Positions 46,622-56,068 are shown, numbered from the stretch's first letter. The stretch is DNA of 64,000 nucleotides from Leifsonia shinshuensis (GCF_014217625.1 NZ_CP043641.1:4374094-4438093), one strand, 5' to 3'. A program made the numbers and translations. The notes: generated by a model from the letters alone, not told the origin.

Positions 46622-47440
46622 GTGGATGCTGCGACCCCGGTGATCGTGTTCCATCCGGCGATGGGTGTCGGCTGGTCGTACTACCGTCCACTGATCGACA
46701 GACTCCGCCGACTGGGCGTCATCGTCGTCGCCGCCGACCTCCGGGGGCACGATGTTCGCGGGCGACACTCCGACAGCGGATTCCGCGAGATCGTCGAGGT
46801 CGACATCCCGGCGATCGTGGCCGAGACTCGATCCCGGTGGCCCGGTCATCCGATCTGGCTGATGGGGCACAGCCTCGGCGGTCAGCTGTCCGCGGTCAGC
46901 GCCGCGCACGCGGCGCTTCCCATCTCCGGCCTGGTCCTTGTCGCGGCAGGCTCAGCGCACTTCCGCGCCTTCCCATCGTGGCGCGGAATCCGCAACCGGC
47001 TCCTCGCGCCGTGCTTCGCCGCATTGACCGTCGTCCTGGGATACTGGCCGGGCGATCGGGTGGGCTTCGGTGGCCGCCAGCCGCGCCGGCTCCTTCTCGA
47101 CTGGGCCCATCTGGTTCGCACGGGACGCTATCGTTCGGGTGAAACGGGGCGGGAGTACGACGACGACCTGCGGCGCGCGGAGCAGCGGGTGCTCCTGGTC
47201 GGAGTCGTCGGCGACACGCTCGCCCCGGAAGGAGCCATCGATGAACTGCGGAGAAAGATGCCGCGTTCGCGAGTGACCGCCGTCGTCCGCCCGGCGCCGC
47301 CGGTCGGGAAGGATCCGCACTTCTCCTGGGTCCGCGGCGACGAGGGACTCGCGCGAGACGTCGTCGAGTGGATTCGGGGAGATGGTCCGCCGCACGCGAG
47401 CTCGGGCATCGGCGACTCGCCCCACGGCCCCTCCGGTTAG
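46622..47440 (+). CDS. Alpha/beta hydrolase with ambiguous start
   Basis: About 272 residues from GTG 46622. The fold is clear: strand VIVFHPAMGVGWSYYRPL, oxyanion region, ADLRGHDVRG, nucleophile elbow GHSLGG with Ser, and a late His (DPHFSW). The start is uncertain. Upstream, TAGAGT (46530-46535), a Shine-Dalgarno-like GAAAGG (46551-46556) and an in-frame ATC at 46565 line up with good spacing, so initiation at AUC (291 residues) is possible. GTG 46622 has no ribosome site. Substrate unknown. It ends 9 nt before the acyl-CoA dehydrogenase. Confidence 0.75.
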   Translation: MDAATPVIVFHPAMGVGWSYYRPLIDRLRRLGVIVVAADLRGHDVRGRHSDSGFREIVEVDIPAIVAETRSRWPGHPIWLMGHSLGGQLSAVSAAHAALPISGLVLVAAGSAHFRAFPSWRGIRNRLLAPCFAALTVVLGYWPGDRVGFGGRQPRRLLLDWAHLVRTGRYRSGETGREYDDDLRRAEQRVLLVGVVGDTLAPEGAIDELRRKMPRSRVTAVVRPAPPVGKDPHFSWVRGDEGLARDVVEWIRGDGPPHASSGIGDSPHGPSG

Positions 47441-47449
47441 ACTCGCCGC

Positions 47450-49075
47450 ATGCCGACCCACATCGTCGTGAATCAGGCCCAAACCCCCGTCCTCAACCAG
47501 TCCCCGCCGCGCGTCGACCTGGACGAGTTCGCCGCGAATCTCCCGCTGCGGGAGGCCGTCGAGCGGTACGACGCCGACTGGGCGCTGTCCGACCTCGGCG
47601 CCGTCGGGCGGCTGGTCGGGTCCGCCGAGTTCCAGGCCGACGCCGAGCGGGCCAACGTGCGCGAGCCGCAGGTGCGGACCTTCGACCGGTGGGGTTCCCG
47701 CGTCGACGAGGTCGACTACGACGAGAGCTACCACCGGGTGATCCGGGAGGCCGTCGCTGCGGGAGCGCACACCTCGGCCTGGGCGGAGCCGCGGGCCGGG
47801 GCGAACGTCGCGCGCGCGGCGACATTCATGCTGTTCGCGCAGGTCGAGCCCGGCCACGCCTGCCCGATCTCCATGTCGCACGCGGCCGTCCCGGCGCTCG
47901 CGGCCTCCCCGGAGCTCGCCGCCGAGTGGGTGCCGCGGCTGCTGTCGCGGGAGTACGACGGGCGGCTCGGGGCCGACAAGCCCTCCGCGCTGTTCGGGAT
48001 GGCGATGACCGAGAAGCAGGGCGGCTCGGACGTGCGCGCCAACACCACCCGCGCCCTCGCCGACGGCGACGGGCGCTGGCTGCTGACCGGCCACAAGTGG
48101 TTCTGCTCTGCGCCGATGTCCGACGCGTTCCTGGTGCTCGCGCAGACCGCCGGCGGACTCAGCTGCTTCGTCGTGCCGCGGGTGCTGGAGGACGGCACGC
48201 GCAACGTCTTCCTCATCCAGCGGCTGAAGGACAAGCTCGGCAACCGGTCGAACGCCTCCAGCGAGGTCGAGTTCTCGGACACGGTCGGCTACCTCCTGGG
48301 CGAGGAGGGCCGGGGCGTGCGCACCATCCTGGAGATGGTGAACCGCACCCGGCTCGACTGCGTGCTCGGCAGCGCGGCCGGGATGCGGCAGGCGGTCGCG
48401 GAGGCGGCGTGGCACGTCCGGCACCGGGAGGCGTTCGGCCGCCGGCTGGTCGAGCAGCCCGCGATGACGGCGGTGCTCGCGGATCTGGCGCTGGAGTCGG
48501 AGGCCGCGACGGCGGTCGCGCTGCGGCTGGCCCGCGCGCACGACGACGATGCCCCCGACACCGAGGTCGCATTCCGGCGCCTGGCCACCGCGGTGAGCAA
48601 GTACTGGGTCTGCAAGCGCGGGCCGGGTCATGCCTACGAGGCGATGGAGTGCCTGGGCGGCAACGGCTACACCGAGGCGTTCCCGCTGGCCCGGCGGTAT
48701 CGGGAGCAGCCGGTGATGGCGATCTGGGAGGGCTCCGGCAACGTGATCGCGCTGGATGTGCTGCGCGCGCTCGGCCGCGAGCCGGAGAGCGTCGCGGCCT
48801 TCGACGCCGAGCTCGCGGCGGCCCGCGGCACGCACGCCGCGTACGACGCGCACCACGATCGGCTGCGCCGCGCGGTCGCGGAGGCCGACGAGTCGTCGGC
48901 CCGCGCCCTGGTCGCCGCGCTCGCGGTGGCGCTGCAGGCGTCGCTGCTCATCCGGCACGCTCCGGCCGCGGTCGCGGACGCGTTCGTCGCGGCGCGCCTC
49001 GGAGCGGACCGCGGGTCGTTGTACGGCGAACTGCCGCCGGGCCTCGACACGGCGGGGATCGTCGCGCGCGCCTGA
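47450..49075 (+). CDS. Acyl-CoA dehydrogenase family protein, AidB-like
   Basis: A 541-residue flavoprotein. Motifs: MAMTEKQGGSDVRANTT, NRLDCV-type catalytic region (NRTRLDCVLGSAAGMR), and AYEAMECLGGNGYTEAFPLARRYRE with WEGSGNVIALDVLRAL, all of the AidB group (DNA-alkylation response in E. coli; isovaleryl-type substrates unproven). It is longer than ordinary acyl-CoA dehydrogenases. TAGACT at 47438-47443 lies six bases before ATG 47450, so it is transcribed from its own start despite the close hydrolase gene. No ada or alkB is adjacent. Confidence 0.9.
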   Translation: MPTHIVVNQAQTPVLNQSPPRVDLDEFAANLPLREAVERYDADWALSDLGAVGRLVGSAEFQADAERANVREPQVRTFDRWGSRVDEVDYDESYHRVIREAVAAGAHTSAWAEPRAGANVARAATFMLFAQVEPGHACPISMSHAAVPALAASPELAAEWVPRLLSREYDGRLGADKPSALFGMAMTEKQGGSDVRANTTRALADGDGRWLLTGHKWFCSAPMSDAFLVLAQTAGGLSCFVVPRVLEDGTRNVFLIQRLKDKLGNRSNASSEVEFSDTVGYLLGEEGRGVRTILEMVNRTRLDCVLGSAAGMRQAVAEAAWHVRHREAFGRRLVEQPAMTAVLADLALESEAATAVALRLARAHDDDAPDTEVAFRRLATAVSKYWVCKRGPGHAYEAMECLGGNGYTEAFPLARRYREQPVMAIWEGSGNVIALDVLRALGREPESVAAFDAELAAARGTHAAYDAHHDRLRRAVAEADESSARALVAALAVALQASLLIRHAPAAVADAFVAARLGADRGSLYGELPPGLDTAGIVARA

Positions 49076-49097
49076 GCGGAAGGCCGTCCTCGCGGAC

Positions 49098-50138
49098 TCA
49101 GGGAGACCAATCGAACAGATCGAGTGCTCCGGCCAGATCGAAGGCGGATCCTGCGGCGTCCACCACGCTGCCGATCGCGCCGACGGCGTCCATGATGTCC
49201 CCGAGCGCACCCGCCGCGTGAAGGATGTCGGCGGCGGACTGCCCGACACCGGCGAGCCCGGTGAGGGTGTCCGCGTCGAGCGCGCCGTAGTCCGCGGCGA
49301 TCACCTTCGTCCACTCGCGCTCCATCCCGAAGATCACGGCGTACGGCAGCAGCCGCTCGTGCAGCTTCAGGCGCACCGCGTCGCCCTCCGGGCCGGCGGG
49401 CAGCCCCACGGCGCCGAGCGGCGACTGGAGGGTGCGGAGCCTGTCGGCCTCCGCGAGCCGCATGTACTGGCGGAGGCCGTCGAGGTGCGCACGACGCGCG
49501 GTCGCCGCGGCGGTGAACCGGCGCGGGAGGATCCGCGCGGCCACGACGATCTCGGCCACCACGAGCGCGAGCGCGCCGACGGCGAGGACGCCGAGGAGGT
49601 GGGCGCCGGCCAGGAACGCGATCAGCGCGACGGCGACGACGACGAGCAGGACGACCATCCCGGCCCGCAGCAGCAGCGGACCGGCGACGCCGTCGTTCGC
49701 CAGCAGCCCCGCGCGCCGGAGCCGGGAGACGCTCATCCGGATGAGGTCGCGCACCCGGAACGCGGTCTCACCCGTGTACCTCGAGAGCCTGCGGCGTTTA
49801 CCGCGGCTGAAGGCGAACAGCGCGTCCAGCAGGGCGAGGTCGTCGCGGCCGAGCGCACCCGGATCGGCGACCTCGATCGCGATGGTGGGACGCTTCCGCT
49901 TCGGCGCCGGCTCGGTGATCAGCCGGACACGTCCCCGGACGGCCAGGTCGAGCAGCGCGGCCGCCGCCGCCCGCTTCTCCCGGCCGGCGAGCACGGCGTC
50001 GTCGATGACTCGCGCGCCCCGAAGCGGTAGGTACTCGACCACGAGCGAGCGCGGCATCCGGGACGTCCGCTCGGCGATCAGGAGCGTTGTGAGGAGCAAC
50101 GCCGCTGCGACCGTGAGCAGCAGCGCACCGAAGATCAT
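49098..50138 (-). CDS. Membrane protein resembling the C-terminal half of DUF2207 (YciQ-like)
   Basis: A 346-residue protein. An N-terminal helix (2-22) may be a signal anchor; a cytoplasmic winged-helix-like region (YLPLRGARVIDDAVLAGREKRAAAAALLDLAVRGRVRL) follows, then two transmembrane helices at about 158-200, and a soluble region with KLHERLLPYAVIFGMEREWTKVIAADYGAL. This matches the C-terminal part of DUF2207 proteins; the usual extracellular beta domain is missing. TATGCT lies six bases before ATG 50138 (forward 50145-50150). The assignment to DUF2207 is moderate. Confidence 0.75.
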   Translation of the reverse strand: MIFGALLLTVAAALLLTTLLIAERTSRMPRSLVVEYLPLRGARVIDDAVLAGREKRAAAAALLDLAVRGRVRLITEPAPKRKRPTIAIEVADPGALGRDDLALLDALFAFSRGKRRRLSRYTGETAFRVRDLIRMSVSRLRRAGLLANDGVAGPLLLRAGMVVLLVVVAVALIAFLAGAHLLGVLAVGALALVVAEIVVAARILPRRFTAAATARRAHLDGLRQYMRLAEADRLRTLQSPLGAVGLPAGPEGDAVRLKLHERLLPYAVIFGMEREWTKVIAADYGALDADTLTGLAGVGQSAADILHAAGALGDIMDAVGAIGSVVDAAGSAFDLAGALDLFDWSP

Positions 50139-50198
50139 TCCGTCAGCATAGGAGCAGCAGGAGCCGGTGCACCCGTCCCGGTTCTGGGGTGAGCCGCG

Positions 50199-52808
50199 CT
50201 ACTCGGCCGCCGCAGCCTCCGTCGCTTCGGAGGCAGCGACCGGCGTCGGCTCCGGCGCGTCCAGCGGCACGGCCGACGGCGCGGCCGCCTCCACCTCAGC
50301 GGCGGCCGCCACGATCGGCTCCGCCCCGATCGCGCGGTAGAACTCGCCGACGGCTTTGCGGTTGTACGCCGCCCAGTCGAACACGCTGTCCGGGACGTCG
50401 CCGCGCAGGAACGCGCGCATCCCGTCCGCGACGCCGTCGACCGACTGGGGGACGACCAGGCCGCTGCCCGCCGGGAGGGCGTTCTTCGCGGACGCGAACT
50501 CCACCGTCACGATCGGGAGGCCGAGGACCAGCGCCTCGAGGATCACCATCGGCTGGCCCTCGTAGTCGCTCGACAGCACGAAGCAGTCCGCCTTCGCCAT
50601 GATCGCGTGCGGGTTGCGCTGCATCCCGGTCAGATGGACAGACCCCTGCAGACCGAGCTCGGCGACGACGGCCTCCAGGTGGTCCTGGAGGGGGCCGGCG
50701 CCGACGAGGACCAGGCGGGTCTTCGGGTCGTCGGCGTGCACCTGCGCGAACGCGCGGATGAGGCGCTCCTGGTTCTTCTCCGGCGAGAGCCGTCCGACGT
50801 TGACGAACGTCTTGACCCCGTCGGCCGGCGCGATCAGCGCCTCGGCCCAGTCGGGGACGCTCCCGGTCTCCTCGTCGAAGGTCAGCGTCCGGAGGTCGCC
50901 CTTCGCGTTGTCGAGGATGTGCTCGGCGTCCACCGTGTTGAGCGCAGAGAGGAACTTCTCCGGCGGCGCGAACTCCGCGAGCGACGTCCGGTTCACCTCG
51001 GAGAGCGTGGGGGAGACCGACACCAGGTGGTCGTACTGCGCGTACAGGGTGAAGAGCTGGGTGAGCGAGTGCAGCATCCGCTTCTCGCCGTTCACCTCGC
51101 GGTGCGCGTCGGAGGCCAGATCGTTGTGCAGCCAGATGGCGCGCTGCGCGTCGGGGGAGTGCAGGAGCAGGATCGCCCAGAACGGCCCGTAGCCGGAGAA
51201 GTCGACCACGTAGCCGAAGCGGCTGTCGCCGAAGCAGCGGTACCACTCGTCGTCCCAGAGCCGGTTCTGCGCGGCGGTGTCCGCGTGCTGGGCGGTGCGG
51301 CCGCGCCGGAAGTCGAGGTGACGGGCCAGGTGTCGCAGCTTCGCGCCGTTCATGCCGCCGACGCGCGGGAACTGCCGCACCGCCGGGTGGATCTGCTGCT
51401 GCTTGCCGATCGCCGCCTGCGAGTTGCTCTGGGCGAAGAACGCCGACACGTCGTAGCGCTCGTGGTCCAGGTTGTTGAGCAGGTTGAGCGCGGAGGTCGT
51501 GATGCCGTTCGGGCGCATCCCGCCGAGGTACAGCAGGATCTTCTCGCGGCCGTCGTCGTCCAGCGACGTGCGCAGCCGGTAGCCCTCGCGGACGCCGCGG
51601 AACATGATGTCCACGACGCGCTCGGCGGCCGAGCCGTCGTCATACGGGGTGAACCGTCGCTGCAGGTCGAGGTAGCGATCGCGGGCCTCGGCCGGCACCT
51701 GATCGCCGTCGTCCGCCACGGCTGCGAGGGCGTCGCCGAGCTCGCGTGCCGACATGAGCACGGGGCCAGGCCACTCCTCCGGCTCGAAGTAGAGGCCGCG
51801 GGTGCCGGCGTAGTCGGCGAGGTCGGGCGTGAAGAACAGGATCGGCCGCCCGGTGCGCAGGAAGTCGAAGAAGATGCTGGAGTAGTCGGACACCAGGATG
51901 TCCGTGGCGCCGAGCACCAGGTTGGTCGGGATCTCGTTCGGCACGAGCATCCGTGCCAGCTCCGGACGGCCGGCGGCCAGCGCGTGCACGCTCTGGTGGG
52001 TCTTCACCAGCACGGCGTAGCGGCTCGTGTCGATCCGCTCCTCCACCTGGGCGATGTGGGCGAGCAGCGCGTCGAGGTCGTCCTCCGGGCGACCGAAGAC
52101 CTGCCCCTTCCAGGTCGGCGCGTACAGGATGACCTTGCGGTCGCCGAGCGGGATGCCGGAGGCGATCAGACGGCGGCGCACGTCCTCGCGCTGGGCGTCG
52201 TCCAGGAACTGCCGGTCGACGCGCGGGTAGCCCTCCTCGACGATCGTGCCGCGGTAGATGCCGTCGAGCTTGTAGCCGGTGCGGTACATCTGGTCGGTCA
52301 TGAACTCGTTGGCGGCGAGCAGGTAGTCGGCCTGGACGAAGTTGCGGACGATGTTCGCGGTCGCGAGCGCGCCGCCCTCGATGTCGTAGCCCATGCGCTT
52401 CAGCGGGGTGCCGTGCCAGGTGTTGAGGTAGACCTGGCCCTGCCGCTTGGAGAAGTCGTACGGGAACGTCGCGTTGTTGACCAGGTACTGGCTGGTCGCG
52501 AGCGCCCGGTAGTAGGCGGCCGACCCGTAGCGCACGAACGTGACGCGCGGGTCGTCGGCGAACTCCTCGACCGCGGCGCGGTACTGGTGAAGGTCGGACA
52601 GCGCCCAGATGTGGGTGAGGTGCGTGAGGTCGGGTGCGGCGAGCAGCTGCCGGAAGATCGCCTCGGGGTTGTCGAGCATCCCGTTGCCGGAGAACGACTC
52701 GTAGAAGACGGAGCCCAGGACGAGCGGCTGCCGGCGCCAGTGCGCGTGGATCTCGAAGCGGGCTGCGCGCTTCACCCGGGACGGAAGGCGCTTCAGGGAA
52801 AGTCTCAT
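50199..52808 (-). CDS. Fused CDP-glycerol glycerophosphotransferase-like and GT4 glycosyltransferase
   Basis: An 869-residue protein of two enzyme domains. Residues about 50-420 match TagF/CDP-glycerol glycerophosphotransferase (YLNTWHGTPLKRMGYD, LAANEFMTDQMYR, ILYAPTWKGQ, LVKTHQSVHAL, LVSDYSSIFFDFLRTGRPI). Residues about 430-830 are a GT-B glycosyltransferase with NVGRLSPEKNQERLIRAF, LVGAGPL and SSDYEGQPMVILEALVLGLPIV. It should build or decorate a teichoic-acid-like or other wall polymer at the membrane. A C-terminal Ala/Pro/Glu tail is low complexity. TAAACT lies eight bases before ATG 52808. No other tag genes are adjacent. Confidence 0.9.
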   Translation of the reverse strand: MRLSLKRLPSRVKRAARFEIHAHWRRQPLVLGSVFYESFSGNGMLDNPEAIFRQLLAAPDLTHLTHIWALSDLHQYRAAVEEFADDPRVTFVRYGSAAYYRALATSQYLVNNATFPYDFSKRQGQVYLNTWHGTPLKRMGYDIEGGALATANIVRNFVQADYLLAANEFMTDQMYRTGYKLDGIYRGTIVEEGYPRVDRQFLDDAQREDVRRRLIASGIPLGDRKVILYAPTWKGQVFGRPEDDLDALLAHIAQVEERIDTSRYAVLVKTHQSVHALAAGRPELARMLVPNEIPTNLVLGATDILVSDYSSIFFDFLRTGRPILFFTPDLADYAGTRGLYFEPEEWPGPVLMSARELGDALAAVADDGDQVPAEARDRYLDLQRRFTPYDDGSAAERVVDIMFRGVREGYRLRTSLDDDGREKILLYLGGMRPNGITTSALNLLNNLDHERYDVSAFFAQSNSQAAIGKQQQIHPAVRQFPRVGGMNGAKLRHLARHLDFRRGRTAQHADTAAQNRLWDDEWYRCFGDSRFGYVVDFSGYGPFWAILLLHSPDAQRAIWLHNDLASDAHREVNGEKRMLHSLTQLFTLYAQYDHLVSVSPTLSEVNRTSLAEFAPPEKFLSALNTVDAEHILDNAKGDLRTLTFDEETGSVPDWAEALIAPADGVKTFVNVGRLSPEKNQERLIRAFAQVHADDPKTRLVLVGAGPLQDHLEAVVAELGLQGSVHLTGMQRNPHAIMAKADCFVLSSDYEGQPMVILEALVLGLPIVTVEFASAKNALPAGSGLVVPQSVDGVADGMRAFLRGDVPDSVFDWAAYNRKAVGEFYRAIGAEPIVAAAAEVEAAAPSAVPLDAPEPTPVAASEATEAAAAE

Positions 52809-52892
52809 CGGCGACGAGTTTATGAGAGCGGGATAACAGACACCTGAGAGGATGCGAAGCCTGCGCCGGGAACGCCGCCGGTCAGGCCCGCG

Positions 52893-53423
52893 TCACGCGC
52901 CGGCGTCGAAGCCGAGGCTGAGCTTGCGCAGGAGGCCGGCCAGGCGTTCCTGCTCGCCCGGCGACAGCGCCTCCAGGAGGTCGGCCTCCGCATCCACGAG
53001 CCGCGTGATCGCCGCGTCCACCCGGGCCAGGCCCTGGGTCGTCATCTGCACGAGGATGCCGCGGCCGTCGTTCGGGTCGGTGCGGCGCTCGACCAGGCCG
53101 CGGGCGACGAGCCGGTCGATCCGGTTGGTCATCGTGCCGGACGACACCAGCGTCTGCTGGAGGAGCGACTTGGGGCTGAGCTGGAACGGCGACCCCGCGC
53201 GGCGCAGCGCCGAGAGCACATCGAACTCCCACGAGTCGAGGTCGGAGCGGTCGAACGCGCCGCGGCGGGCGCGGTCGAGGTGGCGGGAGAGCCGGTCGAC
53301 GCGGGAGAGCACCTGCAGCGGCGAGAAGTCGAGGTCGGGCCGCTCGCGCAGCCAGGCGCCGACGATGCGGTCGACCTCGTCGCGCGCGCCGGTGCGCCCG
53401 CCCTGGTCTTGTGCCTCCGCCAT
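52893..53423 (-). CDS. MarR-family transcriptional regulator
   Basis: A 176-residue winged-helix dimeric regulator. LDSWEFDVLSALRRAGSPFQLSPKSLLQQTLVSSGTMTNRIDRLVARGLVERRTDPNDGRGILVQMTTQGLARVD is a textbook MarR core (about residues 65-140) with the wing at NDGRG. TAGCAT lies exactly six bases before ATG 53423, so it is probably leaderless. It is divergent from tRNA-Gln and downstream of nothing; ligand and targets unknown. Confidence 0.92.
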   Translation of the reverse strand: MAEAQDQGGRTGARDEVDRIVGAWLRERPDLDFSPLQVLSRVDRLSRHLDRARRGAFDRSDLDSWEFDVLSALRRAGSPFQLSPKSLLQQTLVSSGTMTNRIDRLVARGLVERRTDPNDGRGILVQMTTQGLARVDAAITRLVDAEADLLEALSPGEQERLAGLLRKLSLGFDAGA

Positions 53424-53504
53424 CCCTCCATGCTATTCGGCGCGGGCCTCCGCTCGGCGGCGGCGCGGGCCGAGTCTGGCAGACTGTCTGTGCGCGTTGC
53501 GCGG

Positions 53505-53576
53505 TCCGCCTTGGTGTAATGGCAGCACGACAGCCTTTGGAGCTGTGAGGTCTAGGTTCGAGTCCTGGAGGCGGAG
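53505..53576 (+). tRNA. tRNA-Gln(TTG)
   Basis: A 72-nt cloverleaf. The acceptor stem is TCCGCCT (53505-53511) with AGGCGGA (53569-53575), discriminator G576. The anticodon stem is ACAGC/GCTGT with loop CTTTGGA and anticodon TTG (53537-53539). The T-loop GGTTCGAGTCC is canonical. CCA is not encoded. It lies 57 nt before glmU on the same strand and may share its transcript. Confidence 0.95.
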
Positions 53577-53633
53577 CGTTCGTCCGCCCGACCGACACGA
53601 CATCCGCCCGACCTCATCGCACCCGGAGCTTCC

Positions 53634-55076
53634 ATGACCGATCAGAATCTCGCCATCGTCGTCCTCGCCGCCGGCCAGGGCACGCGGATGAAGTCCGCCA
53701 CGCCCAAGCTGCTGCACCCGCTCGGCGGCATCCCGATCGTCGGCCACGTGCTGGCGACCGCGCGCGAGCTGGACGCCGCCCGCGTCGTCGCGGTCGTGCG
53801 CCACGAGCGCGACCGGCTGGCCGAGGTGATCGAGGCGGACCTGCCGGAGGCGGTCATCGTCGACCAGGACGAGGTGCCCGGCACCGGCCGCGCGGTCGAG
53901 CAGGCCGTCGCGGCGCTCCCCGAGGGCTTCGCGGGCGACGTGCTCGTGGTCAACGGCGATGTCCCGCTGCTCGACGCCGCGACGCTGCGCGAGCTGGTCT
54001 CGGCGCACCGCGCGGGCGGAGCCGCGGCGACCATCCTCTCGTCGTTCCCGGCCGACGCCACCGGCTACGGCCGCATCGTGCGCACGCCGGAGGGTCACCT
54101 CGACCGGATCGTGGAGCACAAGGACGCCACGGAGGCCGAGCGCGCGATCGGCGAGATCAACGCCGGCATCTACGTCTTCGGCGCAGCGGCCCTGCGCGAC
54201 ATGCTCGCCAACGTGACCACCGACAACGCCCAGGGCGAGAAGTACATCACCGACGTCATCGGGCTGCTGCGGGAGGCCGGCTTCGACGTGGACGCCCTCC
54301 CGGTGTCCGAGTCGTGGCTCGTGGAGGGCATCAACGACCGCGCCCAGCTCAGCGAGGCCGCGGCCCGTCTCAACGCGCTCGTCGTGCGCACCTGGCAGCT
54401 CGCCGGCGTGACCGTGCAGGACCCGGCGACGACCTGGATCGACGTGAAGGTCGTCCTCGAGCCCGACGTCACCATCCTCCCCGGCACGCAGCTGCGCGGC
54501 GCGACCGTCGTCCGCACCGGCGCCGAGGTCGGCCCGGACACCACGCTGGTCGACACCGAGGTCGGAGCGGGCGCGACGGTCAAGCGCACCGACGCCACGC
54601 TCGCGGTCATCGGCGACGGCGCGACGGTCGGCCCGTTCTCCTACCTCCGCCCCGGCACGATCCTCGGCGCGAACGGCAAGATCGGCACGTTCTCCGAGAC
54701 CAAGAACGCGGTCATCGGCGCGGGCACCAAGCTCGCCCACTTCAACTACGTCGGCGACGCCGAGGTGGGGGAGAAGGGCAACCTCGGGGCCGGCGTCATC
54801 ACCGCCAACTACGACGGCGTGAACAAGCACCGCACGACCATCGGCTCGCACGTCCGGATCAGCACGAACACGGTGCTCGTCGCGCCCGTTAGGATGGGTG
54901 ACGGAGCGTACACCGGAGCGGGAACGGTCGTCCGGAAGGACGTTCCAGCTGGGGCGCTCGCCATCACCGTCGCGCCGCAACGAAACATCGAAGGCTGGGT
55001 CGCGCAGAAGCGGCCGGGCACCGAAGCCGCACGCGCCGCTGAACAGAGCGGGGCGACGGAAGAGAGCGGAGAGTAA
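53634..55076 (+). CDS. glmU: Bifunctional UDP-N-acetylglucosamine pyrophosphorylase / glucosamine-1-phosphate N-acetyltransferase
   Basis: A 480-residue bifunctional enzyme. The N-terminal uridyltransferase has VVLAAGQGTRMKSATPKLLHPLGG from residue 9; the C-terminal left-handed beta-helix has hexapeptide repeats and the acetyltransferase site (FSYLRPGTILGANGKIGTFSETKNAVIGAGTKLAHFNYVGDAEVG). It makes UDP-GlcNAc for peptidoglycan. ATG 53634 has CGGAGC nearby. It is directly followed, with no gap, by prs. Confidence 0.97.
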   Translation: MTDQNLAIVVLAAGQGTRMKSATPKLLHPLGGIPIVGHVLATARELDAARVVAVVRHERDRLAEVIEADLPEAVIVDQDEVPGTGRAVEQAVAALPEGFAGDVLVVNGDVPLLDAATLRELVSAHRAGGAAATILSSFPADATGYGRIVRTPEGHLDRIVEHKDATEAERAIGEINAGIYVFGAAALRDMLANVTTDNAQGEKYITDVIGLLREAGFDVDALPVSESWLVEGINDRAQLSEAAARLNALVVRTWQLAGVTVQDPATTWIDVKVVLEPDVTILPGTQLRGATVVRTGAEVGPDTTLVDTEVGAGATVKRTDATLAVIGDGATVGPFSYLRPGTILGANGKIGTFSETKNAVIGAGTKLAHFNYVGDAEVGEKGNLGAGVITANYDGVNKHRTTIGSHVRISTNTVLVAPVRMGDGAYTGAGTVVRKDVPAGALAITVAPQRNIEGWVAQKRPGTEAARAAEQSGATEESGE

Positions 55077-56054
55077 GTGTCAGGGATCACTGCCACCGGC
55101 CAGAAACGACTCGTTCTGATCTCGGGGCGTGCGCATCCCGAGCTCGCCGAGCAGATCGCCGAGTGCCTCGGCAGCGAGCTGGTTCCCACCGACTCCCGCA
55201 CCTTCGCGAACGGTGAGATCTACGCGCGGTTCGACGAGAGCGTCCGCGGCTCCGACGCGTTCGTGATCCAGTCGCACACCTCCCCGATCAACGAGTGGCT
55301 CATGGAGCAGCTGATCATGGTGGACGCGCTGAAGCGCGCCTCCGCCAAGCGCATCACCGTGGTCGCGCCGTTCTACCCGTACGCGCGCCAGGACAAGAAG
55401 GGCCGCGGCCGCGAGCCGATCTCGGCACGCCTGGTCGCCGACCTGTTCAAGGCCGCCGGCGCCGACCGCATCATGTCGGTCGACCTCCACGCCGCCCAGA
55501 TCCAGGGCTTCTTCGACGGCCCGGTCGACCACCTTTTCGCCATGCCGGTGCTCCTGGACCACATGCAGCGTGAGCTCGACCCGTCGACGCTGACCGTCGT
55601 GTCGCCCGACATGGGCCGCGTGCGCGTCGCGGACATCTGGAGCGACAAGCTCGGCGTCCCCCTCGCGATCATCCACAAGCGCCGCGATCCGCTGGTTCCC
55701 AACCAGGTCTCGGTGCACGAGATCGTCGGCGACGTGAAGGGCCGCGTCTGCCTCCTGGTGGACGACCTGATCGACACCGGCCGCACCATCGTGAAGGCCG
55801 CGGAGGCGCTGAAGGCCGCCGGCGCGATCGGCGTCGTGGTCGCCGCGACCCACGCCGTGTTCAGCGACCCGGCCGTGGAGCTGCTGCAGTCGGAGGCGAT
55901 CGACTCGGTCGTCGTCACCGACACGCTGCCGCTGCCCGCGCACAAGCGCTGGGACGGCCTCACCGTCCTCCCGATCGCGCCGCTGCTGGCGAACGCGATC
56001 CGCGAGGTCTTCACCGACGGCTCGGTGACGTCGATGTTCGACGGCGCCGCCTGA
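55077..56054 (+). CDS. prs: Ribose-phosphate pyrophosphokinase
   Basis: A 325-residue class I PRPP synthase. Motifs: FANGEIYARFDESVRGSDAFVIQSH, the flexible ARQDKKGRGREPISARLVADLF, DLHAAQIQGFFDGPVDHL, and the PRPP-binding CLLVDDLIDTGRTI near 224. It makes PRPP for nucleotides, His and Trp. The GTG 55077 start abuts the glmU stop (TAA 55074-55076); GGAGAG lies just upstream. glmU-prs is a conserved actinobacterial pair. Confidence 0.97.
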   Translation: MSGITATGQKRLVLISGRAHPELAEQIAECLGSELVPTDSRTFANGEIYARFDESVRGSDAFVIQSHTSPINEWLMEQLIMVDALKRASAKRITVVAPFYPYARQDKKGRGREPISARLVADLFKAAGADRIMSVDLHAAQIQGFFDGPVDHLFAMPVLLDHMQRELDPSTLTVVSPDMGRVRVADIWSDKLGVPLAIIHKRRDPLVPNQVSVHEIVGDVKGRVCLLVDDLIDTGRTIVKAAEALKAAGAIGVVVAATHAVFSDPAVELLQSEAIDSVVVTDTLPLPAHKRWDGLTVLPIAPLLANAIREVFTDGSVTSMFDGAA

Positions 56055-56068
56055 CCTGCCCTTCGGCG

